From: Halpernia humi
GTDB taxonomy: Bacteria > Bacteroidota > Bacteroidia > Flavobacteriales > Weeksellaceae
Direction: 5' to 3'
Assembly: GCF_900108025.1 (NCBI RefSeq)
Contig: NZ_FNUS01000001.1
Location: forward strand, 248,001 to 312,000
DNA length: 64,000 nucleotides
The notes under the pieces are model-generated. The model saw nothing but the letters and a program-made list of their open reading frames with translations, was not told the origin of the DNA and did not search any database. Position 1 is the first letter of the stretch, and the number at the start of each line of letters is the position of its first letter. This document shows, one piece after another, positions 1-8,156 of this stretch. A program made the translations under genes and the position numbers.

Positions 1-1388
1 GAATGATTGGCCTCGGAACAATGGGTTCCAACCTTTTACAAAATATCTCCGATCACGGCTATCGTTCCGCGGGTTACGATTTAGACAAAGCAAAAGTGGA
101 AAATTTGAACCAATTAAACCAAGAAAATATCCACGGATTTTCAGATTTAAAAGAGTTTACAAGTAGCCTAAAATCGCCAAAAACTGTAATGCTCCTAGTT
201 CCTGCAGGGAAAATTGTAGATTCTGTAATTAATGAATTACTTGAAGTTTTAGACAAAGGCGATATTATTATAGACGGTGGAAATTCACATTTTACAGACA
301 CGGAACGTCGCTTCGTAGATTTAGAAAAAAAAGGATATCATTTTATTGGAATGGGCGTTTCTGGCGGCGAAGAAGGCGCAAGAAGAGGGCCGAGTATGAT
401 GCCCGGAGGAGATAAACAAGCCTACGAAGTTGTTGCGCCAATTCTTAAAAAAATTGCCGCGCACGTAGATGGAGAACCGACTGTTGCTTACATGGGAGAA
501 CGTTCTGCTGGCCATTTTGTGAAAATGGTTCACAACGGTATTGAGTATGCAATTATGCAATTAATATCAGAAACTTATGAAATTTTGAAAAGAGGATTGC
601 AACTTTCTGACGCCGAAATCTACGACGTTTTTAAGAAATGGAATGACGGTAGATTGCAATCTTATTTAATGGAAATTACGCGCGATATTTTTGCTTTTAA
701 AAAACCGGGCGAAAATCATCTTTTGCTAAATGACATTAAAGACGAAGCAAAAGCCAAAGGAACAGGGAAATGGACGTCGCAAGCAGCAATGGATTTGGCG
801 CTACCAATCCCAATTATTGATGTTGCCGTTTCCATGCGCGACCTTTCAAAATACAAAGATTTACGAACCAAAGCCGCAGAAATTTATCCTAATTCTCTAG
901 ATGAAAATAATTCAAGAAAACTTGAAATAAACACCGATCAATTAGAAAATGCCTTTTATTTTGCGATGGTTTCAGCGTATGCGCAAGGAATGCATTTGCT
1001 TTTTGCGGCAAATTTAGAGTATAAATATGGATTAAGTTTAGATACAATCGCAAAAATCTGGCGAGGCGGATGCATTATTCGTTCAGCATTTTTAGAAGAT
1101 ATTTTTGCGGCTTATGAGAAAAATCCAGAATTAAAGCATTTATTTTTAGATAAAAATATTCAAGAAAATATTTCAAAAAGTGTATCTAGCATTAGAAAAG
1201 TAATTTCAGAAGCAGCCTTAAAAGGAATTGCAATTCCGGCATTTTACGCTTCCATGGGCTATTTCGATAATTTTAGAAATGAAACTATGCCTGCAAATCT
1301 CATTCAGGCGCAACGTGATTTTTTCGGTTCGCATACTTATGAATTGATAGGGAAAGAGGGTGTTTTTCATACAGAATGGGAAGATTAA
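1..1388 (+). CDS. gnd: 6-phosphogluconate dehydrogenase, decarboxylating (5' end outside window)
   Basis: Oxidises and decarboxylates 6-phosphogluconate to ribulose 5-phosphate, giving NADPH in the cytosol. The visible 461 residues open at the Rossmann motif GLGTMG, so the true start with perhaps 5-8 residues lies left of base 1; the ATG at base 3 is internal. The family signature VSGGEEGARRGPSMMPGG is at visible residues 119-136, and the substrate-binding and catalytic stretch HFVKMVHNGIEY at 171-182 carries the expected Lys174 and Glu181. The C-terminal all-helical domain is complete. zwf follows 51 bases downstream and pgl after it, so all three enzymes of the oxidative pentose phosphate branch are adjacent and probably co-transcribed. 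Confidence 0.97.
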   Translation, partial: MIGLGTMGSNLLQNISDHGYRSAGYDLDKAKVENLNQLNQENIHGFSDLKEFTSSLKSPKTVMLLVPAGKIVDSVINELLEVLDKGDIIIDGGNSHFTDTERRFVDLEKKGYHFIGMGVSGGEEGARRGPSMMPGGDKQAYEVVAPILKKIAAHVDGEPTVAYMGERSAGHFVKMVHNGIEYAIMQLISETYEILKRGLQLSDAEIYDVFKKWNDGRLQSYLMEITRDIFAFKKPGENHLLLNDIKDEAKAKGTGKWTSQAAMDLALPIPIIDVAVSMRDLSKYKDLRTKAAEIYPNSLDENNSRKLEINTDQLENAFYFAMVSAYAQGMHLLFAANLEYKYGLSLDTIAKIWRGGCIIRSAFLEDIFAAYEKNPELKHLFLDKNIQENISKSVSSIRKVISEAALKGIAIPAFYASMGYFDNFRNETMPANLIQAQRDFFGSHTYELIGKEGVFHTEWED

Positions 1389-1439
1389 AACTAGAAATAG
1401 TTCAAAATTTCTTAAATATTTAATTTTAAATCAATTCAA

Positions 1440-2963
1440 ATGCTAAAAATAAATGACAAAAATTCTAAGCCAACCATTTTTATTATTTTCGGTGGAACTG
1501 GCGATTTATGCAAAAGAAAAATTTTACCAGCGCTGTATAATTTATACATAGACAATCAGTTACCGAAAGATTTTGCGATTATTGGCACGGGAAGAACTGA
1601 GTTTACAGATAAGCAATATCAAAATATTTTGCACGATGCTGCCAATGCATTTTCTCGCCGCGGAAAAGTAAAAGACATAGTTTGGAAACAATTTGTTTCT
1701 AACATTTCTTATCAAATTGCAAATATTAAAGATGCCGCAGAATATGAAGAATTTCAGATAAAAATTGCAAAATTGCAAAATGCTTGGGGAAAAGAAGCCA
1801 ACATTATTTATTACTGCGCAGTTGCACCACAATTTTTTTGCACCATTGCAGAAAATATCAATAAAAGCAGCTTAGGAAATAGTAAGAAAAATGCGCGGAT
1901 TGTGATTGAAAAGCCTTTTGGTCGTGATTTAAAATCTGCAATGGACTTGAATGAAAAATTGCTTACTATTTTTGATGAGAATCAAATTTATAGAATTGAT
2001 CATTATCTCGGCAAGGAAGTTGTGCAAAATGTAATGGCATTTCGTTTTGCAAATGCGATAATGGAACCGCTTTGGAATAGAAATCATATTGAACATGTTC
2101 AGATTTCTGTAACCGAAGATTTAGGTGTAGGAACGCGCGGCGATTATTTTGATAACGCAGGGATTTTAAGGGATATGATTCAAAATCATTTAACACAGTT
2201 GCTTTGCATTATTGCTATGGAACCGCCTACAAATCTAAATGCAGATGAGGTTCGCGATCGGCGAGTGGATGTTTTAAAAGCAATGCGAAAAATTAATCCT
2301 GAAAAAATTAATGAAATTGCTGTTCGTGGGCAATATGCCGCAGGAAAAATAGATAATGAAAATGTTCTTGCTTATCGAGAAGAAAAAAATGTAAATCCCA
2401 AATCAAACACCGAAACTTTTGCTGCTATGAAACTTTTTGTGGATAATTGGCGATGGCAAGGCGTTCCATTTTATTTAAGAACAGGCAAAAGACTGGCGAA
2501 ATCTTCATCTATAATTACTATTCAGTTCAAAGAAGTGCCGCACAATATATTTGTGAGCGAAGAATCTGGCGTTCCAAAACAAAATCGTTTGGTAATTAGC
2601 ATTCAGCCAGATATGGCCATTCGCTTTCAGTTAGAAAGCAAAGTTCCAGGTTTGGAAATGACTTTAAACACTGTAGATGTGGTTTTTGATTATATGGGAA
2701 GTAAAAAATCTGATTCGCCAGAAGCCTATGAAACTTTACTTTTAGATGCAATTATAGGAGACCAAACACTTTTTATGCGCGCCGATCAAGTGGAGGCCGC
2801 TTGGGAAATGATTATGCCGGTTTTAGATGATTGGGAGAAAGATAAAACAGCCGATTTTCCGAATTATGAGGCCGGTTCTTGGGGACCAGAATGCGCAAAA
2901 AAATTAATAGAAAATGATGGTTTTCATTGGTTTAATTTACCAGATAAAACTAAAGAAAATTAA
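1440..2963 (+). CDS. zwf: Glucose-6-phosphate 1-dehydrogenase
   Basis: Oxidises glucose 6-phosphate to 6-phosphogluconolactone with reduction of NADP, the entry step of the oxidative pentose phosphate pathway. The 507-residue length is normal. The N-terminal Rossmann motif GGTGDLCKRK is at 18-27, EKPFG at 157-161, and the active-site signature RIDHYLGKE at 185-193 includes the catalytic His. The C-terminal domain has the usual PFYLRTGKRL-type strand. It lies between gnd and pgl; pgl starts two bases after its stop codon, which supports translational coupling. No clear Shine-Dalgarno is seen before the ATG, as expected for this phylum. Confidence 0.98.
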   Translation: MLKINDKNSKPTIFIIFGGTGDLCKRKILPALYNLYIDNQLPKDFAIIGTGRTEFTDKQYQNILHDAANAFSRRGKVKDIVWKQFVSNISYQIANIKDAAEYEEFQIKIAKLQNAWGKEANIIYYCAVAPQFFCTIAENINKSSLGNSKKNARIVIEKPFGRDLKSAMDLNEKLLTIFDENQIYRIDHYLGKEVVQNVMAFRFANAIMEPLWNRNHIEHVQISVTEDLGVGTRGDYFDNAGILRDMIQNHLTQLLCIIAMEPPTNLNADEVRDRRVDVLKAMRKINPEKINEIAVRGQYAAGKIDNENVLAYREEKNVNPKSNTETFAAMKLFVDNWRWQGVPFYLRTGKRLAKSSSIITIQFKEVPHNIFVSEESGVPKQNRLVISIQPDMAIRFQLESKVPGLEMTLNTVDVVFDYMGSKKSDSPEAYETLLLDAIIGDQTLFMRADQVEAAWEMIMPVLDDWEKDKTADFPNYEAGSWGPECAKKLIENDGFHWFNLPDKTKEN

Positions 2964-2965
2964 AG

Positions 2966-3700
2966 ATGAAAATAGAAATTTTTAATGAAATTGAGGCTTT
3001 AATTAATGCGCTTGCAAAACTAATTGTCATAATTTCAAAAGAAGCAATCGCAAAAAACGGACAATTTAATTTTGTGCTTTCGGGTGGAAGTTCGCCAAGA
3101 AAATTGTACGAATTATTGGCTTCGGATAAATTTAAAGATAAAATAGAATGGCAAAAAACCTATTTTTTCTTTGGCGATGAGCGTTTTGTACCCGCCGAAA
3201 ATTCGCAAAGAAATTCTTTGATGGCAAACGAAAGTTTATTTGAGCCTTTAAAAATTCCAAACTCAAATATTTTTGCCCTCGATACTACAAAATCACCTGA
3301 AGAATCCGCGGAAATTTATGCAAAAAACATTGAAAATCATTTTAATGGAAATGAAATAAAATTTGATTTTGTGCTCTTGGGTTTAGGCGATAATTCCCAC
3401 ACAGCCTCACTTTTTCCATTTACTTCTGTCTTAAATGCAAGGGAATCTACGGTAAAATCGGTTTATGTGGAAGAAGTAAACGCTTACAGAATTACGATGA
3501 CTGCGCCGCTTATAAACCAAGCCGAAAATATTGCGTTTTTGGTTTTTGGTGATAATAAATCAGAAGCGGTGCATCATATTTTAGCGGAAAAAAATAACGA
3601 AGTAGAAAAATATCCCGCGAAATTAATTGCTCCAAAAGATGGAAAATTGTTTTGGTTTTTAGATGAAAATGCAGCAGCATTATTGAAACCTAAATCCTAA
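2966..3700 (+). CDS. pgl: 6-phosphogluconolactonase
   Basis: Hydrolyses 6-phosphogluconolactone, linking Zwf to Gnd. At 244 residues it belongs to the short NagB/SugarP isomerase-fold type (DevB), not the seven-bladed propeller type. The family motif VLSGGSSPRKLYELL is near residues 35-49 and FFGDERFVPAENSQRNS follows, matching the GDER and D(S)N substrate-binding segments. A second conserved stretch, LLGLGDNSHTASLFP, is in the middle of the protein. Its ATG is two bases after the zwf stop, so it is almost certainly in the same transcript. Confidence 0.96.
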   Translation: MKIEIFNEIEALINALAKLIVIISKEAIAKNGQFNFVLSGGSSPRKLYELLASDKFKDKIEWQKTYFFFGDERFVPAENSQRNSLMANESLFEPLKIPNSNIFALDTTKSPEESAEIYAKNIENHFNGNEIKFDFVLLGLGDNSHTASLFPFTSVLNARESTVKSVYVEEVNAYRITMTAPLINQAENIAFLVFGDNKSEAVHHILAEKNNEVEKYPAKLIAPKDGKLFWFLDENAAALLKPKS

Positions 3701-3709
3701 ATTAGCAAT

Positions 3710-4552
3710 ATGATTTCAGAAATGCAAAATACCTTTCATTCCATCAATTACAACGGAAAATTGATAAATTTAGATGAACCAAAATTAATGGGAATTTTAA
3801 ATCTTACACCAGATTCTTTTTCTGATGGCGGCCAATTTTTTAATGAAAAATCTGCTTTGTTGCAAGTTGAAAAAATGATTTCCGAAGGCGCAAATTTTAT
3901 TGATATTGGAGCGCAATCTACAAGGCCAAATGCAGAATTTTTAACTGCTGAAATTGAAATTGAAAGGCTCGGAAACATCATTTCATTAATTAAAAAAGAA
4001 TTTCCGAACACTTTAATTTCGCTCGATACTTTTTACGCAGAAGTTGTAGAATTTGGTTTTAATGAAGGGATTGATTTGGTTAATGATATTTCTGCCGGAC
4101 AATTTGATGCCCAACTTTTAGAAACGGTTGGGAAATTAAAATTGCCTTATGTTTTAATGCACAATCATGCAGAATATTCTAAAATGCATCAAAAAATCGA
4201 GCATCAAGATTTGGTTTTGACTTTAAATTATTTCTTTTCAGAGAAAATTTTAGAACTTCAATCTCACGGCATTTTCGATTATATATTGGATCCCGGTTTT
4301 GGTTTTGGAAAAACAATCGAGCAGCAATTTCAATTAATTGAAGAATTAAACTATTTGAATTTTGGTAAAAATCCTTTATTAATTGGTATTTCTAGGAAAT
4401 CTTTTATTTATAAATCTTTAAATAAATCGCCTTTAGAAATTAATGAAGAAACGCAAAAATTGCATTTAAAATGCTTGCAAAATGGTGCGAAAATTTTGCG
4501 TGTTCATGATGTGGGAGAAGCGAGAAAAACGATTCAGGATTTTTTTAATTGA
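3710..4552 (+). CDS. folP: Dihydropteroate synthase
   Basis: Condenses 6-hydroxymethyl-dihydropterin pyrophosphate with p-aminobenzoate in folate synthesis; it is the sulfonamide target. The TIM-barrel signature GILNLTPDSFSDGG is at residues 28-41, followed by GANFIDIGAQSTRP (pABA/pterin loop), LDPGFGFGKT and the C-terminal ISRKSF segment. Length 280 is normal. The gene begins 9 bases after pgl; a second in-frame ATG four codons in could also start translation. Functional linkage to the pentose phosphate genes is not obvious, so co-transcription may reflect position only. A long imperfect hairpin follows directly and could end the transcript. Confidence 0.96.
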   Translation: MISEMQNTFHSINYNGKLINLDEPKLMGILNLTPDSFSDGGQFFNEKSALLQVEKMISEGANFIDIGAQSTRPNAEFLTAEIEIERLGNIISLIKKEFPNTLISLDTFYAEVVEFGFNEGIDLVNDISAGQFDAQLLETVGKLKLPYVLMHNHAEYSKMHQKIEHQDLVLTLNYFFSEKILELQSHGIFDYILDPGFGFGKTIEQQFQLIEELNYLNFGKNPLLIGISRKSFIYKSLNKSPLEINEETQKLHLKCLQNGAKILRVHDVGEARKTIQDFFN

Positions 4553-4556
4553 TTAA

Positions 4557-4633
4557 AATCTCTCGCAGATTTAGCAAATGACGTAGATTTTTAATGCTCA
4601 AGAATCTGCAAAATCTGCTCAATCAGAGAGATT
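4557..4633. repeat. Long imperfect inverted repeat after folP
   Basis: Outer arms AATCTCTC (4557-4564) and GAGAGATT (4626-4633) pair perfectly, and inner arms GCAGATTT (4565-4572) and AAATCTGC (4611-4618) pair perfectly. The sequence, rich in GCAGATTT-type words, resembles a dispersed intergenic repeat that I remember from related genomes; that resemblance is from memory. It separates convergent folP and the 78-aa gene and may act as a bidirectional terminator, though no strong T-run follows. Confidence 0.6.
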
Positions 4634-4649
4634 AAATATTTTTACAAAA

Positions 4650-4886
4650 TCATACAAATCCAGCGATTTTTTCCGCATATTCTTTGGTAAATTCTTTTTG
4701 GATTTCTTTTAATGCTTCCAAAGTTTTAGGTAAAATAAAATGAAAAAGCACATTATTTTCTTCATCTAAGAAGAGCAATTCTTTTTCTTCTCCATCAATC
4801 ATTTGTGCGAAAATTTCCCACATAGATTGCCCTTTTAGTTTAATTAATTCAAAAAACGGCTTGGCTTTTATTTCGATTTTTTTCAT
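4650..4886 (-). CDS. Small uncharacterised protein (78 aa)
   Basis: I do not recognise this family. The 78-residue product is charged and soluble, with no signal peptide or membrane segment. It begins with a strand-like KIEIKAKPFFELIKLKG and ends in a Lys/Glu-rich probable helix containing EALKEIQKEFTKEYAEKI. The composition (many K, E, F, I, L) looks like a genuine cytosolic protein of this genome. It lies 20 bases downstream of the alpha/beta hydrolase gene on the same strand, so it is probably the second gene of that transcript. No function is proposed. Confidence 0.65.
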   Translation of the reverse strand: MKKIEIKAKPFFELIKLKGQSMWEIFAQMIDGEEKELLFLDEENNVLFHFILPKTLEALKEIQKEFTKEYAEKIAGFV

Positions 4887-4906
4887 TAAGTAAGATTTCT
4901 GCGAAA

Positions 4907-5551
4907 TTAATTTAAAATAGATTTTAAAGCAAATGAAACTTCTTCGGCTTTATTGAAAACCATCAAATGACTTCCATTTTCAATTTTAAAATGAGGTGTC
5001 GAAACTTTAATTGGCAAAAGATGATCGTTGTTTCCGTGGATTCTGTGTAAGTTTTCAGGAATAAATGTGTTGTTCCAGTTCACAATTTCGTTAATTGCCC
5101 AAACTGTAAAATCTAAATCAGCAGCTTTTAGAACCTCTTTTAGCAAAAGTTTATCTTCAATTGTTTTTGCACCAAAAAGCCAATAAAAGAAAGGATTTGG
5201 TTTTTTGAAAAATTGGCGCGGCACTAATTTATTTAATTTTAAAAATCCGGCAATTCTATATAAAATGGGCAATTCTTCTTTAGTTTTAATGGAAGAAATA
5301 AGAACTAATTTTTCAGTTTTTATCTGCTTTGAAATTTCTATAGCCATCATTCCACCGAGTGATAAACCAATAATTATAGGCTTTTCTTCTGTAATTTGAG
5401 ATTTTAAACGAGATGCGTAATTGGAAATGCTTTCATTTTTTTTAGGCGAAATCCATTGCAAATAAACAGGTTCAAAATTATAAAAATTAAGCCGCTGAAA
5501 CATTCTTTCATCTGCACCAAGCCCGCTGATTAAGTAGATTTTTTTTTGCAA
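4907..5551 (-). CDS. Alpha/beta-hydrolase fold protein
   Basis: A 214-residue single-domain alpha/beta hydrolase. The nucleophile elbow GLSLGG places the catalytic Ser at 64; Asp176 in HGNNDH and His195 in NGSHLM fit the rest of the triad. There is no signal peptide, so it is likely cytosolic; the substrate is unknown. The start needs care: the only initiator giving a full first beta-strand (QKKIYLISGLG) is a TTG at 5549-5551, an in-frame stop lies two codons upstream, and the next ATG (Met17) would delete that strand. I therefore accept the TTG start. The small 78-aa gene follows on the same strand. Confidence 0.85.
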   Translation of the reverse strand: MQKKIYLISGLGADERMFQRLNFYNFEPVYLQWISPKKNESISNYASRLKSQITEEKPIIIGLSLGGMMAIEISKQIKTEKLVLISSIKTKEELPILYRIAGFLKLNKLVPRQFFKKPNPFFYWLFGAKTIEDKLLLKEVLKAADLDFTVWAINEIVNWNNTFIPENLHRIHGNNDHLLPIKVSTPHFKIENGSHLMVFNKAEEVSFALKSILN

Positions 5552-5608
5552 AGTTTATATTAATTTTTTTTGAAGTATTAAACATTAATTTGTTAAAATA
5601 TATTTTTT

Positions 5609-8044
5609 CTAAAAGCCCAGCGCTTTTAATTTTAACTGAATAGCAAAATTTTCATTAAAAACAGAAGTTTGATAATAGCCAATCCGGTAAAAAAGCCCCA
5701 AATTAAACTGTGTGGCGAAGAAATTATTCCATTCTAAACCAACTTCTTGGTAGAGATGATCTAATGGTTTAAAATTGAATTGATGGTATTCCGGATTGTT
5801 CATATTGCCAATCGTGCCTCTGTAAACAACATCAAAACTAGAAATATTTTTGCCAAAACTTTTAAAATACCAAGGAATTCTATGTGTAAAATAGTAGCCT
5901 AGAAATTTATTGCTATAATATTTGCCACCTTCCATCGTAGCAAAACCGAGATAAGAGGTTAAATTAAAATGAGAAAAAAGACCGGTAATTTCTTTTGGGC
6001 CAAGGCCGTTCATTTGAAATTGATGCCAAATTGGTGCGTCGCTAGAAGACATGCCACCGAATAATCGCACGCCAGTCACGCCTAAATTTGATTTAAAAGT
6101 ATCAATAAAAAGTGCATCAAAGCGGCTATATTGCAGATCGCCACCAAAAGTTTTGAAACTTTGCTCATAATTTAGATAGAGTTCTGGGTAATTTTGCTCA
6201 TAAGTATATTTTCCAGAAGGCGTCATTATATTTTTAGAGTTGGTTGAAAATTTTAGCGTAATCATAGTGCTGAAATTATCGAATTTATTACCTAAATTTC
6301 TAAAACTATAAGGAAATTTTGCTTCTTCTTTGTCTTTTTTTGCAGAGACATTTAAGGTGATTCCGTTGCTAATATCGTTTTCATAAGCAACTTTGAAGCC
6401 TTCGAAATGGTAGTAATTGTCGTTATGAAGGTTCACACCAGCATTCATGAGTTTCATTTTAAAATTCCATTGGTTTTCGTTAAATTTTCCTGCATTTTGC
6501 ACATCATTGTGATATTCTGCGCGGAAAAAGGAATTTTTTTTAAGTGTGGTTTTGATATCAACGCCGAGACCGTACTTCCAAGTTTGGTCTTTAAAACCAA
6601 ATGCTGCGTAGCCATCGGGCGAAATATAAGGGTTAAATTTTTCATTTAATTTCACGCCTAAACCTAGTCGTAAACCTTCATATTGGTTGTAGCCAATCAC
6701 TTTTGCCGCGTCTATATCAATTTTTCCAAGGCGCAATTTGCCTTTCAACAAATTTGTGAAAACTCCTACTTTTTGGTCGATATTATATTTTTTACCAACG
6801 CTATCAATTTTTACATAAGTTTCTTTTTCTCTTTTTGTGAGGGGTTCCGTTCGGTATTTTGAAAGAGAAGTTCCATCTGCTTTTTCAACCGCCATGGTGT
6901 AACCGGTAAATTCTTTTGCTTTTACTTCTATGGGCGTTTTAAAATCGAAATAATCTGAATTCACATAGATGTAATTTCCAAATTTTTTCTCTTTTTTATC
7001 ACTTTCATTTTTCTCGCTATTTTCTTTAAACGCAATATTTCCGGCTTTTAATTTTAGACTTTCTTTTTTTAAAAACCATTTGTTATCAAAGGGAATCCAA
7101 GTAGATGTTATGCTGCCATCGCTTTTTATTTTGCTGTTGCTCTCTATTTTTTTTAGTGCATAAGAAGCTTTGTCCACGTAGAGATAGCCGTTGTATTTTC
7201 GCTTCATTTTGGCTTCTTTAAAATTGATTTGCCGAAAGCGGATTACGTAGTTTTCACGTCCGTCAATTTCTATAGAATCTGTAAGAAAAAAACGGTATAA
7301 ATCTCTGTTTTCTTTTCTAATTTCTTTGGGAATTTTTAGTCTATTCGATCGCAAAGTCATCAATTCGTAAATGGGATCGTTTAGTCCTGAAACCCGATTA
7401 TCCAAAACATTGATTTTTTCGCCATATTTTTGGGAGTAAAGATGTTCTTGCACGCGCTCCCACAGGAAAAATTTACTATCTTTTATTAAATTTACAAACT
7501 GACTATTATCCAAAGAATCTTTCTTTTTCTTTTTTGATAAATTATTTTCAGGCAAATTTTTTAAAGAGTCGGATCTTTTAGTGACGAAATTTCTATATGT
7601 GGAAAGGCTGTCTTTGTCTATATCTAAAGAGATTTTGTCGTAAGAACGGTAACTGTAAGAATCTAAACTTTCCGGCGAATTTTGCTTGTATCTTGCATTC
7701 ACTTCATCTAAAATTTTCAAAGCCCGCGGGTCACTTTTATCTGTTAAAACCACAGCTTCGATATCCTTTACATTGGCATCTACTTTCGTTAAAAGCAAGT
7801 CCATTTTTTTATCTACAAGCACTTCATTGTCATAAAATCCAACGGCTGAAACATTTACTTTTTTACATTTTGAATTAAAATTAATAATTCCATTTGTATT
7901 TGTAAACCCTAAAATTTTATTATTACAAGAGACTTTTGCATTTGATATAGGCGCTCTATCGCTTGCGCTTAAAACTTCTAATTGAGATTGTGAGAAACCG
8001 AGGCTAAATAAAAATAGGAAAAGAACTATAGAGAAATTTTTCAT
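5609..8044 (-). CDS. DUF5686 / carboxypeptidase-regulatory-like outer-membrane protein
   Basis: An 811-residue exported protein. Residues 1-18 are a signal peptide ending near FSLGFSQSQ. About 20-95 form a carboxypeptidase-D-regulatory-like beta-sandwich (APISNAKVSCNNK, TNTNGIINF), which in this phylum usually begins surface and TonB-linked proteins. The rest matches the layout I know for DUF5686: a polar middle with many Lys/Asp and a C-terminal half of alternating strands typical of a beta-barrel, ending in the aromatic residue Phe. Exact function is unknown. It stands alone on the minus strand with its own TAAATTTG box 13 bases upstream. Confidence 0.85.
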   Translation of the reverse strand: MKNFSIVLFLFLFSLGFSQSQLEVLSASDRAPISNAKVSCNNKILGFTNTNGIINFNSKCKKVNVSAVGFYDNEVLVDKKMDLLLTKVDANVKDIEAVVLTDKSDPRALKILDEVNARYKQNSPESLDSYSYRSYDKISLDIDKDSLSTYRNFVTKRSDSLKNLPENNLSKKKKKDSLDNSQFVNLIKDSKFFLWERVQEHLYSQKYGEKINVLDNRVSGLNDPIYELMTLRSNRLKIPKEIRKENRDLYRFFLTDSIEIDGRENYVIRFRQINFKEAKMKRKYNGYLYVDKASYALKKIESNSKIKSDGSITSTWIPFDNKWFLKKESLKLKAGNIAFKENSEKNESDKKEKKFGNYIYVNSDYFDFKTPIEVKAKEFTGYTMAVEKADGTSLSKYRTEPLTKREKETYVKIDSVGKKYNIDQKVGVFTNLLKGKLRLGKIDIDAAKVIGYNQYEGLRLGLGVKLNEKFNPYISPDGYAAFGFKDQTWKYGLGVDIKTTLKKNSFFRAEYHNDVQNAGKFNENQWNFKMKLMNAGVNLHNDNYYHFEGFKVAYENDISNGITLNVSAKKDKEEAKFPYSFRNLGNKFDNFSTMITLKFSTNSKNIMTPSGKYTYEQNYPELYLNYEQSFKTFGGDLQYSRFDALFIDTFKSNLGVTGVRLFGGMSSSDAPIWHQFQMNGLGPKEITGLFSHFNLTSYLGFATMEGGKYYSNKFLGYYFTHRIPWYFKSFGKNISSFDVVYRGTIGNMNNPEYHQFNFKPLDHLYQEVGLEWNNFFATQFNLGLFYRIGYYQTSVFNENFAIQLKLKALGF

Positions 8045-8057
8045 AAAATATTTTAAA

Positions 8058-8065
8058 CAAATTTA
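8058..8065 (-). promoter_or_regulatory. Predicted -7 box (TAAATTTG) for the DUF5686 gene
   Basis: Exact match to the Bacteroidetes -7 consensus TAnnTTTG, 13 bases before the ATG at 8044. No convincing -33 TTG at the usual 17-23 base spacing is visible. Confidence 0.5.
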
Positions 8066-8106
8066 TACTAATAATTGATATTTCGTTAGTATTTCAACAA
8101 AAGAAA

Positions 8107-8137
8107 AAAGGGTAACAATTATTGCACCCTTCTTTAT
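8107..8137 (-). terminator. Probable terminator of alaS
   Basis: On the minus strand AAGGGTG and ACCCTT arms form a bulged hairpin (further pairs CAAT/ATTG inside), followed by T-rich sequence. It sits just past the alaS stop and before the DUF5686 promoter. Confidence 0.55.
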
Positions 8138-8156
8138 TTTTATTTTATTTCAATTT

